From the NCBI GenBank assembly GCA_037903355.1, contig JBAJFE010000011.1, positions 2,179,001 to 2,243,000 of the forward strand: a stretch of 64,000 bases of DNA. The letters run 5' to 3'. The position numbers were made by a program, and so were the translations under genes. How positions within the stretch are numbered: position 1 is the first letter of the stretch; each line of letters starts with the position of its first letter. Of this stretch, positions 23,538 through 35,552 are shown in pieces. The notes under the pieces were generated by a model. The model was not told where the DNA came from. It was given only the letters and a program-made list of their open reading frames with translations, and did no database searches. Source of the stretch: Trichuris trichiura (taxonomy: Eukaryota; Nematoda; Enoplea; Trichinellida; Trichuridae).

Positions 23538-25467
23538 ATGCATGTGAAAGCAAAAAGTCTGCGCGGAAAGCGAAAGGAGGAGCTAATAAAGCAGCTTAAC
23601 GACTTGCGCCAGGAACTGGGCACTTTAAGAGTTGCCAAGATGACTGGCGGCGCGGCATCCAAGCTGTACAGGATGTAAGCCGGCTTTGTCAAGTTTTTTG
23701 GCGGTGAGCTTTTTATTTGGTGTGTTTTGTTTTAGTCGTACTGTTAGGAAGTCGATTGCTCGCGTATTCACGGTTATGAATCAAACGCAGAAAGAGAATA
23801 ATCGCATGTATTACAAGGTAATTTTACATAATTATTTAGATATACAGTAGAACCTCCGAAGTTGACCACCTCTCTATGTCGACCATCTCCCTAAGTTGAC
23901 CGAATTTTGACCACTTGGTTGGTCCGCACGTTAATAATATAATATACCCACAGCCTCTTATGTTGACCACCCCCTATGTTGACCAGTTTTGTATGGTCCC
24001 TTGGGTGGTCAACTTATGGAGGTTCTACTGTATGTGATTTTTTTAAATTTTTAACGGCATTCATTTCGTAAAACTGTACTTCTCCTCTTTAAAAATTGTT
24101 CAAATCGAACTATGCCTTGTCTCAGCATTGTGTGCTCTGCTTTTGCCGTCACTGCTTTAGCTACTTCGTAAATTCGTATACAACTTTTATCATAAAGGCT
24201 AACCTATGCTGAATTATTGAAAAAATTCGCATCTTCGTTGCTTTAATTTCGTTTTTTCGCTTGTAAATAATCTCTCGTCCTATTATCCATATTTCATGTC
24301 AGTCTTAGAAAGTCTGCAGCAGAACTAGTTAGCACGTAAAAAGAGCTGTGCTGTGAAGTTTAGTTTTCTTGTATTAGGTTGATTGGGACCAATTATTCGT
24401 TTGTTTTACAGTTCCTGAACATATTTAATCATACTGTAGGACAGGCTAAAAGTTTTGGAAGTACCTAAAATCTTAAATCTGCCATGGCGAAACGTGTAAA
24501 CCGCAACAGCTTCGGCCGATTACATGGTGTTGCAAATGAAAAATTGCGCGCACGAGATCTTTTTACGGTTTTTACGAGTGTGCCATTCCCAGTAAGGGAC
24601 TGACCCTAGAGGGTGCGTATAAAAATGATAACATGTTAATCGAATAATACTTGTTAAGGAGTGGGATAGCAAATAGAAGAAAGTTAACAATGCTAGTCTA
24701 AATGATTTGCAGGTAACAAGCATACTGTCATGTGCATATTTCAACTTTTGAGTATTGGAGACTTCTGTAACGGGTCTCCATATTTTCATTATCGCAAACC
24801 TGTGTAATATAAGGTCAGATAGTTATTAAAAATCAATAGAACGAACATACGAAGTGAGAGTTAAGGTTTATACATTTGATCTTGTAAGATTAATGTTAAG
24901 GTAGAGTCGAGCAGTTTCTTGGAATTTAAAAAAACGAAGTTTTCCGAAAAGGATCCTCGAAAATAGTTTTTTTATTACAACAAGTTATTGGACCCTATTT
25001 TCATATCAACATTATAAAATTTCTGGAAACTATTTAAAATGGCCATGTTTTCCATGAACAGTTAATTGAAAGCAATGAGTAACGGGTTTTTGAAAGGCGT
25101 AACCTAATTAGCCTTGAACCGGCTAAAATTGTAGAGGTCGGAAGTTGTTAACTCTATAAGTATGTGAAGTGAGTTGCGCTAACTAACACTGGTGAGACAG
25201 AGCTTTTTCTTATGCCTTTTTTTTGCGTTCGCGTGAATACGAATGGAAGAGTGAAGCTTTCGTAATTGTTTAAATTGGTACTTGCCGAATTGTTGGACAA
25301 TCACATTTCGCTTTAAGAACAAAAAGTTTAAACCGTTGGATCTGCGACCGAAGAAAACTCGAGCCAAACGACTGGCTTTGACCAAACGCGAGCGTAACAT
25401 GAAAACTCGTAAGGAACGCCGCCGTCTTTTGCTTTGGTCGAAGAGGAAGTACGCTGTTAAATGTTGA
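23538..25467 (+). CDS. rpl-35: 60S ribosomal protein L35 (uL29), three exons
   Basis: Component of the large ribosomal subunit near the exit tunnel. Exons 23538-23674, 23736-23817 and 25318-25467 join in frame to 122 aa (human 123). Seen: [13 protein letters not shown] and [13 protein letters not shown] in exon 1, [20 protein letters not shown] across exons 1-2, and [14 protein letters not shown] with terminal KRKYAVKC in exon 3. The whole length aligns with the animal protein. Introns are 61 and 1500 bases; the second is exceptionally long for this window and contains a MITE. The acceptor before exon 3 (cgctttaag) is unusual in ending AAG, but the frame and alignment require it. Confidence 0.98.
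23845..24030. mobile_element. pogo/Tigger-like MITE in rpl-35 intron 2
   Basis: A 186-bp element beginning cagtagaacctccgaagttg and ending with the inverse, caacttatggaggttctactg. The terminal inverted repeats are about 24 bases and the flank on both sides is TA, the expected Tc1/mariner-type target. The terminus CAGTAGAACCTC is the familiar start of pogo/Tigger elements. The interior has repeated gttgacca motifs and no coding frame, so it is non-autonomous. Confidence 0.92.
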
Positions 25468-25739
25468 ACACACACACACACCAACATTTAGTCAATGGCA
25501 TATTTGAATAAAATGGGCAGCGAATTCTATAGTTCTTTTAAAATCAAATGCCATCCGTTGGGAGCGATACTTTGATAGATCGTTTTTTGTGCCTTGTTGC
25601 GTCCTTTCAGATTGCAACGTCGTCTAATGCCCGCTTGGCGTCATTGATTCTTGAAGCCGATGAATAGCAATTAAGATTTATTTGATCGTTCAGAAAAGAA
25701 GCGCGGACTAAGCTGTTGATATACACAGAACGCAAGCAG

Positions 25740-27813
25740 TCACGTGGCCAATGATTCGAACTGATCAGTAAGTTCACTTTCCCTTCGTTGGGCGAGAAGC
25801 GAAAGCAGATCGTCCAGTTTGTCATATCTCTCTTTTGATTGCACTAAACTTGCCTTGGCTCCCCATAAAGCCTTTATTTGAAACTCAGTTTCGAACAGCT
25901 CCCTCAGAGCTGACGGTGCAGCATCCTTTTCACCAGCATGTTCAAAATCGTTTCCCGTTGGGAATTCTGCGAAGGGGTTGTTTGTCTCGCTTTGCCATTG
26001 ACGAGTAGCCACGAGCTCATCCCAAAGCGTTTCTGCAAAAACAGTTGTTCTTTGCAACTTATCAATATATTATTTAAATGAATAACAAACCTAAACCGTA
26101 AAACTCATCGTCGGGATCTGTCAGATCGTGTAGCGTATCTCCTTTTCGCGGATCCGCTTCGAAAAGGCGCAGTACTGTCCATAAATCAGGAATGGATGGT
26201 TGAAAAGTTCCATTTTGGCCGGAATCTCGCCTGCATACATAAAAACTACGCAGCTTCGTTTCGTACAGTAAGGCAACATGCGTATGTTCGCTTCTTAAGT
26301 GGAACCAGTGGGAATTAAGCGAACCGAGCTGAGGCGATCCTAATGCTGCCATCACCGAACTGAACGAGAAGAGGTTGCCAAGTTTGTTGCGCAACTGATC
26401 GGCAACTTCGATCCATTTGGTCATCATCTTGATACGATCCAATAAAGTGTCGGCGCTGAGAATACTCATTTGGACAAAGTGCTTAAGGCACGTAGCCTTC
26501 TCCTTAAGATCATTTCTCATCGCTTCTCCTTGCGGTAACAGAAGCAAAGACAGATTACACGGTATCAAAGGGTGGAATTTCTCGGCTTGGTTGGAAGTTA
26601 GTAAATGCCGATCCGCTGAGGTGATACATCTTGCCAGCTCGGAGGCGTTTGCTTCAAGGAGATCTTTGCGAAGCGTAGGCCATACTCTGGAATCCATTGG
26701 TTTCACGTCATCCGGTAGCCGACTGCTTTTATACGCTTTGACGTTTATTCTTGAAGATAGGCGAACCTTAATTGTCTCAATGTCTACTAATCTGGAGCTT
26801 GTTGGCTGATCATAAATGGACATGTCAACATCGCAAGCGCTATCTCGTTCGATGAGTTGCTTTCTCGTAGGTAACTTCGGTGATGCATATTCCCCACTCA
26901 TACTGGCAGGGTGGCTGTTCGCTGGTGTCAACGATAGCTCGTCGTAGTCAATGTCGCAATACTCGTGATAATCATCAAAGTCCTTGGCTGGAAGAGCTTC
27001 AAAATTTTCACCCGTCGAGCGAACAACAACCATCTCGTCGTGTTTCATAGGAGGCATCGTTGTCGGTTTGGGCGGAGGTTGATTCGCCCCATCAAAAGTT
27101 GGCGGTCGCGCCAGGTCTCTGAAGAAACGAAGGCGATCGAACTTTCGCACACTATAGCTGACGTACTTACCGGTCGGATGCATTGAGGGCGAGACGTTTG
27201 CCTGTTTTTGTCAGCGTGATTTCGCTTGCGCATTTTGTTCTGTCCAAAGAGGGTAGCTGGCACGGCAGTTTGGGTAAGGGTCTGTTTCTCATGTAGGCAG
27301 GCAGTTCAGGAATGGCTACATTTTTGGCGCTACTACCGGCGGACAATTGATAGATGCCGCTATCTCGGCTAATGCACTTTTCAACGCTCAAGTTTGCTTT
27401 AGTAAGCGATGATCCCGGCGGTCGATTCACCGGACACGAAATGATGCAATGTGAGCTGCGGGTCAAAGGTTTCTTATTGCCAACGTAGAAGCGTATCAGA
27501 GCGGGAACTGAGTCGAAAGTCTCGTCGTCCACTTTGTACACCACCCGTTCGTAAATTGTGTTTGGTTGTGTCGAGCTACGGACAATGGGAAAATGCGTAG
27601 GGCAGCCTTGCCAGTTGCACGTTATAACATACTCGTCATTGCGAGTACAACTGTCTCGTACCTTGAAGTATTGATAGTAACATTTTATCCTTGCTGTTTT
27701 TTTAAAAAAAATCTACTTACAAGAAAATGGCCCGAATAGAGAACCAACGCTTCCGCTCTGGAACGATCAATGGAACCGTGGTACCAATAGTTGTCCTCAA
27801 TACGCTCCGGCAT
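25740..27813 (-). CDS. SH2 plus CDC25-like adaptor, BCAR3/SH2D3 (NSP) family
   Basis: Links tyrosine-phosphorylated receptors to p130Cas-type scaffolds in vertebrates. Exons 27813-27721, 27661-27171, 27118-26091 and 26032-25740 join in frame to 634 aa, with introns of 59, 52 and 58 bases. Seen: SH2 domain from residue 10 (WYHGSIDRSRAE), the phosphotyrosine-binding Arg33 in GHFLVRDS, then YVITCNW and SVPALIRFYVGNKKPL, typical of this family. A low-complexity linker with PxxP motifs follows. The C-terminal CDC25-homology domain lies from about residue 340, with GEAMRNDLKEKATCLKHFVQ, VADQLRNKLGNLFSFSSVMA and FQIKALWGAKASLVQSKERY near the end. In vertebrates this domain binds Cas rather than acting as an exchange factor. 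The frame is open further upstream to 27939, but an acceptor-like ttttttgcag ends at 27836, so a cis or trans splice just before MPERIED is likely. Confidence 0.93.
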
Positions 27814-27836
27814 TTTTGCTCGGCATTTAGCGAAGC

Positions 27837-28600
27837 TGCAAAAAAGATCACGGTTGGGACAACGAGAAGAGCAGTGCGAACGAGCGTTCAGATTTTGCTG
27901 CTGCCTTTTACAGGTTAAAAAAAATAGATGACCCTTCAAAGACCCACGCAGTCGAGTGATTCATAGAAAATGCTTAGCAGGTGAGCATCACCTGTCTCGA
28001 AAAGCAGATAGCTATTGACGGCGCGGAGAAGCACAAGAGACTGCACTTGACGTTGTTATGTGACGACACCCATTGCGAAAGCGGTCTACGGAAGCAATTG
28101 AAAAATCATAAAATGCATATTATTAGGTAGGCCAAGGCTAACATGAATACTGGAAGAATTGTTGCCTGAATTTAAATTAGATAACTATTTAAACGACCCG
28201 TTTTCAGTGGTTGCGAGAGCCCAATTGTTGACCCGCAATCTAGAAAAAACAAAGCGATTAGACAGGTTGAATTTGACCTAATGGCTACACGCTTTTGGCG
28301 AGCACTTTTTTAAATCTACGCTCACTCGGCTGGACCTCCTATAGCGCGTTAGGGTGATCGTCTGCGTAAAAAGAGTTTGACTACGCCTACGGCCCCAATG
28401 ACCTGACCAGAGTTAAGCTGGCGAAGATCCAACGTAAATTAGTCAACACATGGCTCGTTAAAAAAGTGCAAAAAAACTGTAAGTAGGAAAAATTGCAGTT
28501 TCCTTACGGCATTGACAGGTGAATTGAAAAAAAGCGAACATGCGCATTAATGATTAAAAGGTTACTTACTGTAGCATTAATTTAGCCGCATTTTTGCCAT
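27837..28600. other. Upstream region of the SH2 adaptor gene, no gene seen
   Basis: Apart from the acceptor-like site at about 27836 and a 42-codon in-frame extension of the adaptor, nothing could be supported here. Confidence 0.4.
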
Positions 28601-29287
28601 TTTGCGAGCAATCTAGTCGGCGCTGGAAGAATTTAAATACGCGTTTGCTTTTCTCGCATTTGGGAAGAATGAAGACAACAATCACACTCTCCGCCGTTGG
28701 GAATAGCTGTTCCCTTGGGACGGATGCTGCAACGTTGCCGGTGGACGGAAGAAAAAGTGTAAACGTCGTCGTACAGTTCGTCGCGCCTGTCGGTGAGTAA
28801 TGGTTTCACATTCTTGGCGCATTCCGCGCGGCAAAGGTTTTTCCGCTCGATGAGAATTGTTTCCAATATGTTGACGTTGATCAGTAGCATCTCGTAACTC
28901 GTCGGCGCGACTGAACGTTTCTTTTACGATAGATAGTGCTCGTCGATAAGCAGTGCTTTATTTGCACTGCTGAAAGTTTTCTACAGATCAAGATACGTGG
29001 AGAGCATCGATAGGTTAGGTGGTGAAAGGTTATTCAATACACTTTGATTCAAGTTGACCGAAGGGTCGCCAATCGTTGCAGCTAAAGGGCGAGTGAAAAA
29101 TGCTCTGCTTTTATCTTTTAACTAGACCAGTCACTACCCGTTTAAAAATCTCCGCTTTTCTTTCGCGTAAACATATGGGCAGTGTTAACGTTCAAGTCCC
29201 CGCAAATGCTGACGTCAAAGTGCGCTTGAGACATGAAGAACAAATTCTCGCCTTTTTTGAGCTGAGCTTAAGCGAACAAGTACTTAC

Positions 29288-29496
29288 GGCGGTAGAGTTT
29301 CTTTTCTTTGTGGCACCTCTTGGTAAGGTGATCCGTTTGGATAAGTAAAACTGCTGCTATCGGTTTGGACGCACCGTTCCTCTTCTCGGGAAAACATCTG
29401 TGCCGTTGCCGAAACGCGACCGTACTTTTCTCCGAACACGGCCAAAGCCTTGGACATTGGCCGAAAATCGACTTCGTTAAATCCAACTTCGAGCAT
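29288..29496 (-). CDS. Possible first exon of an unidentified gene
   Basis: Frame opens with MLEVGFNEVDFRPMSKALAV and runs 69 codons to a strong donor (ccgcc/gtaagtac at 29287). An acceptor-like tttcttcag lies about 30 bases upstream of the ATG, as expected of a trans-spliced nematode message. The residue mix is protein-like, but no family is recognised and the continuation at 28.6-29.2 kb could not be resolved. Frames on the opposite strand in the same stretch (28666-28794 with a good donor, 29176-29276) also look partly protein-like, so the coding strand here is not settled. Confidence 0.3.
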
Positions 29497-29766
29497 ATCG
29501 TTGGTGTATCAATTGGTGAAATCCTGAAGAAATGAAAATGGTTAGTCTAGCGGTCCGTCCGTTTGGTCCAAAGTGTTCCCTTTAAAGACTATTTCAAGGA
29601 GCGGATGTTTGCCAAAGGCTGATGTCAAGGGGAACCCGGCACCGCGCGCGCTGCAAGCGAATGATCAATAGAGTATAGCCAAGAAGTGATTGCGCTTAAT
29701 TTGCATGGATCACCGACGAAATGGCTTGCCTGCTGTTGACAAGTGGTAATTTGGGCAGATTCGGTC

Positions 29767-30427
29767 TTAACGACCAAACAAACAATCCGAGCCGCCGATC
29801 GACCCTTCCCTTAAAAGGTCAGTGAGCAGAAGATCAGTTGGTCTATCGAAGGCGACCTCTTCGTCTCGGAACGTCCAATTTGGAGGATTGGTCTTGTCAA
29901 CAGCTTGAGTGGACTCAATGCTCTTCCTTTTGTAGTTATTTGGAAAAATAATAAGGACGCGAACCCACCCGGAAGAAACAGTCGAAATGAAGCAAATGCC
30001 GGTATTTTCTCGCGCTTGAGCCACATTGCCTACTGCCCAAGTCGTGAACGGAAGCATTTCATGCCAACCTTTTTTGACCACAGTTCGTAATCAAACGTCA
30101 ATAATTCCAGTGAAGATTTATAGCTTGAAGTTATAGTATGTACTGACAACCAGGTGGTCAAATTAGACGGAATTGAATTGAGCCAGAACGAGAGCTCGTC
30201 TGTTTGAAGTAATACGTGTTCGTAGAAAGAAAAAATTTCTTACCGCGCAGAATTGGCAGCGTAACGTCGAAAGTAGTCGGAGTTGGACGAAGCCGCAGTT
30301 TCGCGCCAGGGCCGTTGACCGCTTTGGAAGGCGGACAAATAGTGTGTCTTTTTTCGCGACGAACTTTGACCTCAAAACGCGCTTTACCTTTGGCGAAGCA
30401 AACACGGAAATGCCAAAGCAGCACCAA
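29767..30427 (-). CDS. Possible 3' end of an unidentified gene, two exons
   Basis: Exons 30427-30244 and 30068-29767 join in phase 1 (CGC G/GT TGG) and end at a TAA. The second exon encodes a protein-like stretch with WAVGNVAQARENTGICF, SGWVRVLIIFPN, NWTFRDEEVAFDRPTDLLL and a final GGSDCLFGR. The pattern of alternating strands and charged loops suggests a folded beta-rich C-terminal domain. The acceptor (gtcaaaaaag) is poor and the upstream exons are unknown. I cannot name the family. Confidence 0.35.
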
Positions 30428-32645
30428 TGGGGGTGGCTATTTCCTACGAGAATGTGGTGAAGACTGATTCAAGCGGAACGACCTTACGAGATGACACGCG
30501 CAATCCCAATTTAATGAAGCGGTGGAACAGCTGGCACGAAGCCTTGCGAAATGGCTGACATTTGCGAACACTTTTAAATCACTGGTCAATCGGTGCAACG
30601 CGTTGGCTACTAGCCGCAACGTCGTTATAATGACAGCAGCTGTCTTATCTTGTTCAATATATCAGTGTTGTACAAGTTTTTCCGCTGCTGAAGCTATTCC
30701 GGATAGAGGACAGATTCGTTTCCCAGTTGGCATATCATCAATGCATGGCGTCGCCTACGGATACGCGAGAAGGGACGATAAAATCATAACTTTTTAAACT
30801 TATGATATACTCTCCTTCCGACATTCTTTTTCTACTCACACGCACACTTAAAGTGAGCATTTGCGGCCTAAGCAAACGAATTGGCTTAAAAAACGTGTAG
30901 TCAACTAGCGAGCGGGAAAACAAAACAAACAGAATAGTTTAGCTTAAATATGGTGGACAGGAGCAAAGCTCGTATGCGGGAAGTTAGGCGTGTACTCGAG
31001 CGAACTTGATCAGTTGCTCGTAAAAGTTTTTTTCATGACTGCCTGCCCCAGGCTAAGGTCAAGTGTTCAGCAAAAGATTTTTTGAGTTGCTTTTTTAGAC
31101 ATCGTCGCCGTCTGGTTATTCTACCGCAAACTATTAGCTTTTTCTATTGTAAACTTTTGTATCGAGCGCGAAATGCGAATGGTGGTTTATAAAGACGTTT
31201 CTGAAAACCTTGGACGCAGGTAGCGTACCTTTGTTGACGCTGGAAGTCGTACTTACCTATTCAGCTGCCATCTCATTCGGTGCGGCTCATCCGCGAAACT
31301 TCATTGTTTGCTACAGAAAGTGCGACCTTTTTGTCGAAATGGGAAAAGAAGAGCGATTCTTTAGTCATAACTTTGGTACCTTGTCGAAGTCTGCGCCGGA
31401 ATATACAGTACGCTAACTAAATGCAGGTGCAATGAGGGGAACATTTAAATTTTTATCGGCTCAGGTGTCACATTGTGTACCTGCAAGTGGCACGATGAAA
31501 ACAATCTTGTAGCGGCTCCTATCTGTCGAACACGGATCCATTTTCGGCCTAAGCTTAGGTAGCGGGCACTCATCGAAACTTAGCGAGGCCTTAATTTTCT
31601 TTTTGTTTCAACTAGGTCACTGCCCATTCCGGGATGCATTGCGACAAAATACAATAAAAAGGGTCTGTTGCTTGAACATTTAGGCATAAGATTGTGAGAC
31701 GATTGCCGTATTCGGAACTCAAAGATATCAAGTAGTCAACAATCCAGTTGGGATAGAGCAGCAGGCAAAAGGAGCGAATGAATTCTGCGAAACTAAAGCA
31801 GTTCTAGCCAACATCATATCTGTTGTCAGTAATTCTCAATTCTGATACTTTTCATCCTCTCTGAAATAGCTGGAATTGAATTGTTGGGACGTGGCTTGGC
31901 AAAAATTAGAAAAGCAGATATCGATGGAATAGTCCTTCTTTTGGATGACGACAGATGGGAGCGTCATTCACCTTAAGCGCTTTAGTTCAAAAGGAAGGAT
32001 AAATAACAGCTGCTTGACCTTATGTTGACAATGCTGTTGGATTGACGTCTGGCAAGATGTTTAGCTCAGTTTGAAAATGTCGGCATGCACGAAAGGCTGC
32101 ATTTTGCTTACTCGATGGTGCTTGGGAGAAATATTGTCCAAGTGGACGATGAGGTTGCTTTCTTCCTCCGGTGGCAACTTGCAAGGGATTTGGACTAGTT
32201 TGCACAACGTACAAAGGTCAGTCTGGAAAGAGGCGGCGTGTAGAGACGTTTACCGCTTTGGTTGCCTACCTCTTTCTCGTGTTTGGTCGAAACGTTGGCG
32301 ATTGACCAGAGATAAAAGATGCCGCTTTATGTTGGAATCGAGATAACCTCTTCTAGTCGCTGAGAATGGCAGCCGCGCACAGTTGACCTCTCGACAGATG
32401 CAAAATGATTAGAGGAAGAGAATAGTGGTAAATGCTTATTAGACAGCACTCGATTGCGGCCAATTGAAATGTGCTAAAGTTGCCTCGTGGAAATCGCTGC
32501 TGTCTCATTGAAACATACGTCGCGATGGTGTATTATTTATAGCGCAATCTTGGCCTTCTAAGGTGCGCGTGATTCCGGTTCGAACTGACCATCTTGCCAT
32601 TATTTGCTATGATCATTGGCCAGGCAGTAGCCAAAGCAATGCTGC
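30428..32645. other. Unassigned stretch, no supported gene
   Basis: Several short open frames on both strands, none with a convincing chain of splice sites. A + strand frame from 30631 (MTAAVLSCSIYQ) is hydrophobic at its start but short and unsupported. Confidence 0.35.
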
Positions 32646-32909
32646 TTAAGGGTCAAAGGACAATAGTCCCTCAGTGACCAGCTGTCCATACGAAACTGGG
32701 AGATGGTTCCCTGCCGGTTGGTGCAATAGCCAGCATGTCGTTTTGCGAGGTCGCCTATTCATTGAAGCTAGTAGATAAGCACGGTCGGCGATTGCTTCAC
32801 TAGCTGTGACTATTTGCTGACCTTTTTCCCAAGGAACGCGGAAATGACTGAGACCATTGGCGCCAATTGTTCTTTCAATTTTTTCGACCTCACTACAGTC
32901 CTTAAGCAT
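32646..32909 (-). CDS. Possible terminal exon, unidentified
   Basis: An open frame of 87 codons on the minus strand ending at 32646. Segments such as SHFRVPWEKGQQIVTASEAI and ADRAYLLASMN look protein-like. A second frame on the same strand (about 32825-32945, with QRECLRTVVRSKKLKEQL) also looks coding-like and would need a splice to connect. I could not decide between them. Confidence 0.25.
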   Translation of the reverse strand: MLKDCSEVEKIERTIGANGLSHFRVPWEKGQQIVTASEAIADRAYLLASMNRRPRKTTCWLLHQPAGNHLPVSYGQLVTEGLLSFDP

Positions 32910-33468
32910 TCACGTTGTGGGAAGGCCAGTTGTTCGCTAGTTTGTCCCCAAGAGCGCTTGGGAAATCGTAGTAGCTGGTGGCTGTTTGTTAGCTTCCGCT
33001 TTCGACAGTTGAACTCTGCCAGCTTTTGTCGCTACTCGGTCGGAACGGGCATTATTTAGGAGCAGAAGCTGTTGAAGTTTTTAAACTGTTGCACATGGCA
33101 AGCAGTGAGAAAACGTCTCCGCGTAGGTTTTTTGCGAACAAGAAGACAAAACCCAAGTGTGTAAATTAGCATGAGCTTATTTTTCAAATGTTGTTACAGT
33201 GAATGGCGCGCTGCGGATGTGACAGATTGCAAAATTGACTCCCCATTTTTGCTCACTAATATTACGCATACATTATGCTTTCAACTTCCCTTTCAAACTG
33301 ATTCAAAAGCTTAAACGTCTCGGTTGCTTTTCAAATGAGAAACAGAAGCAATTTTATCTTTCTTTTTCGAAGCGGCGTACAAAGAGAAAGATATTTACTC
33401 AGCTTCTCTACTTAAAGCCGCAGCTTATCGAATTTGGCTTGTTTCGGATTGTCGTTGTTCGAAATGGT

Positions 33469-33993
33469 TTATTTGCCCTTTTGACAGCTCTCATTTGTTG
33501 ACGTATAGGTGTTAGCTTCGCTATCTTTCGTTACTTTCCGAATGTAAGTTCGATTAACGCTAGAAGCATGGGCCACTGCCAAATGACGTCGCATTATCCT
33601 TCTGAGAATTGTTCCTTCAAAGTATACGTCTCCATTTACGCAACATACGGGCAGCAAATCAGATAAATTCCGAATAAAATTGCGGTCTGCTTCGAATGCA
33701 GAGGCTGTCTTCCTACCTCAAGAAGGCTGAATCAAGATTAGGTAGTAGAATGATCGGTGAATACACGTCGTCTTGCAGCTTTTCGATCCCTTCCTGAAGT
33801 TACGTAGAAATCGACGGTACCGCTTCGCACGTACCGGTGCTTTTGCTGTTAACAAGTTTGAGTTGAAAGTTATTGGCTGAAGTCCATGGCTCAATTCAAT
33901 TGGCTGAAATGTTATTAGCATAATTTTACCTCCTGTAGTAATAGTGGTGTCGCTCATTTTGGCCGAATAGTGATGTGGTAGTAATGCCTCCAT
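33469..33993 (-). CDS. Predicted small basic protein, three exons, unknown function
   Basis: Exons 33993-33835, 33793-33717 and 33601-33469 join in frame to 122 aa. The first intron is 41 bases (CCG/gtacgtgcg to aacttcag/GAA) and the second 115 bases, ending at acaattctcag. Seen: MEALLPHHYSAKMSD start, SHGLQPITFNSNLLTAKAP, then EGIEKLQDDVYSPIILLPNL across exon 2, and a basic C-terminal stretch (RRIMRRHLAVAHASS). The long 30-aa frame upstream of exon 3 (with VNGDVYFEGTILRR) is open as well, so the exon 3 boundary is uncertain. No family is recognised. Confidence 0.35.
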
Positions 33994-34415
33994 AGTTTTA
34001 AATAACGTTATTGGAAAACTAACTCTTTAAGCGCAGTTTGCCCGGAAAGCTATGCTAGGTGCAAAGTTACTAACTAGTGAATAAGAGCATTACCACAGGT
34101 GTAATGAGTGGGCAAATAAGTGTAGGCATATTCGTCCTTAGAGGGCCAAGCTCGCGTATGTTGCTTTTTCCGCGGCGGGATCTTTCGACATGATAATAAA
34201 GCGAAACTGTTTTGCGAAAAGTAATCCTGCTTATTCTATATGCACCTTCCGACTAGCTTTTCGAGAACATGCGCCTACTAGTATGAAGGAATGCCGCGTC
34301 CAAAGACGGCGGAGCGCTAGGTGAATGCTAAAACGAAGTGTAAAAGCCGCTGTTTTATATCGAACATTTTAGTTTCTTCCGATTTCATGAGGACATCAAA
34401 TTTATGCAAAACCCA

Positions 34416-35552
34416 TCAACCTACTGATAGGCGGTTAGTAATCCAATGCTGAAGATGGCGAAAGACGTCATTTTCTAGATTCTGTCGTCAAGTGTCAGAT
34501 GAAAGTATAATCTGCGAACGTTAAGCGTTTTCCTTACCTGTTGAGTTGGCTGCAGTTTCGTACAGTTTTCCGGCGATTATGGATGTCATCAATGTTAAAT
34601 CGTTAGCGTATCCAATACTGGAGCCTTTCTGTGTGCCTTTGTAGTTCGGATCGAACCTCGTCGTGTAAACACCAAATTGTACTAACTTTTCTCCAACCAA
34701 GCATATCAGTGGAGCTCCGAGCTTCTGAAGTATTTGCATTTTATTTTTTCTGCTCTTCTCCATTTCTCCTTACTCTGGCGGGAATTTTGTCTGAGTAATA
34801 GATGCAATAACCATTGGCAGCCCCCAATTCGTTTTGCCATATGGCGCAGTTTCCATGTTTGGCTACTGGTGCTATAAAATCTGTTACTCTTTTTTTGTCT
34901 TTTTGATAGACAGGCATGAAACAGAGGGGGTTGTCGGGAATTTTTTGTAAACGTTTTGGCATGCAAATTGGTCGAACTTTGTCGGTGAACACGATTGACT
35001 GTTTAAGCTCCAGCACGGCTACGCCAACTTTTATCTTTTCCGTTCCGTGCAATTGCCTGTAAACACTTTTTGTTTCGATCTGATAGGCTTTGCCTTCCAC
35101 CGGTGGTTGCGCGTTGTAGTCAAATCCTACCAAAACTTGGAAACTGTCCAACTTCGACATGCTTAGTCTCATGTTTCTGTAATGCAAAAACATTTCTGCG
35201 CCCATCGGTTTTCAAATTGTTCGCTTACTTTTTGAAACAGTGCGCTGCCGTCACGACCCTATTTGAGCTGTTGGATTTCGTTGTCCATTGATCCGTCTGG
35301 ACAATAGTGGCCAGACAAATAGGCGTAGAGCTGAGTTTCCACTTTATCAGAGCATTCCAAGGAAAAATGAACGATTCGTTTCTGCTTGTTACCAGTTCCA
35401 GTGGCGTTCTGTTTGTGTAGCTGATGTCCCCACATTCCGTCGACTACAGTAATAACAAGAGTGTAATGTCATTATGTTGAGTTTAATTAAGTGAGGCTCA
35501 CCCAACAGACAGTGATCAGCGCAGCCAAGCAAAGAATGGGGAAAACGTTCAT
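34416..35552 (-). CDS. Secreted trypsin-like pseudoenzyme, five exons
   Basis: Chymotrypsin-fold (S1) protein that has lost its catalytic machinery. Exons 35552-35502, 35443-35229, 35176-34774, 34724-34538 and 34474-34416 join in frame to 304 aa; introns are 58, 52, 49 and 63 bases. Seen: signal peptide 1-17 (MNVFPILCLAALITVCW), ECGDISYTN start, the catalytic His block intact as VVTAAHCF (His85), and the VGVAVLELK block where the Asp of the usual DIALLKL is Gly. The GDSGGPL block is replaced by RKLGAPLIC, with Leu225 at the catalytic Ser. So only one of three catalytic residues remains. Exon 5 (DVFRHLQHWITNRLS) resembles the usual C-terminal helix and is the least certain exon. The exon plan mat­ches the first domain of the fused gene at 39.6-42.2 kb; exon 3 is 403 bases in both. 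Confidence 0.87.

Noticed and set aside
24481..24789. Minus-strand frame of 89 codons inside rpl-35 intron 2
   Set aside because: No splice context or family resemblance, and it lies within the intron of a gene on the other strand.
33890..33935. A 26-base intron (gtaaaattatgc to catttcag) in the small gene at 33993
   Set aside because: Removing it creates an immediate stop; reading through keeps the frame open.
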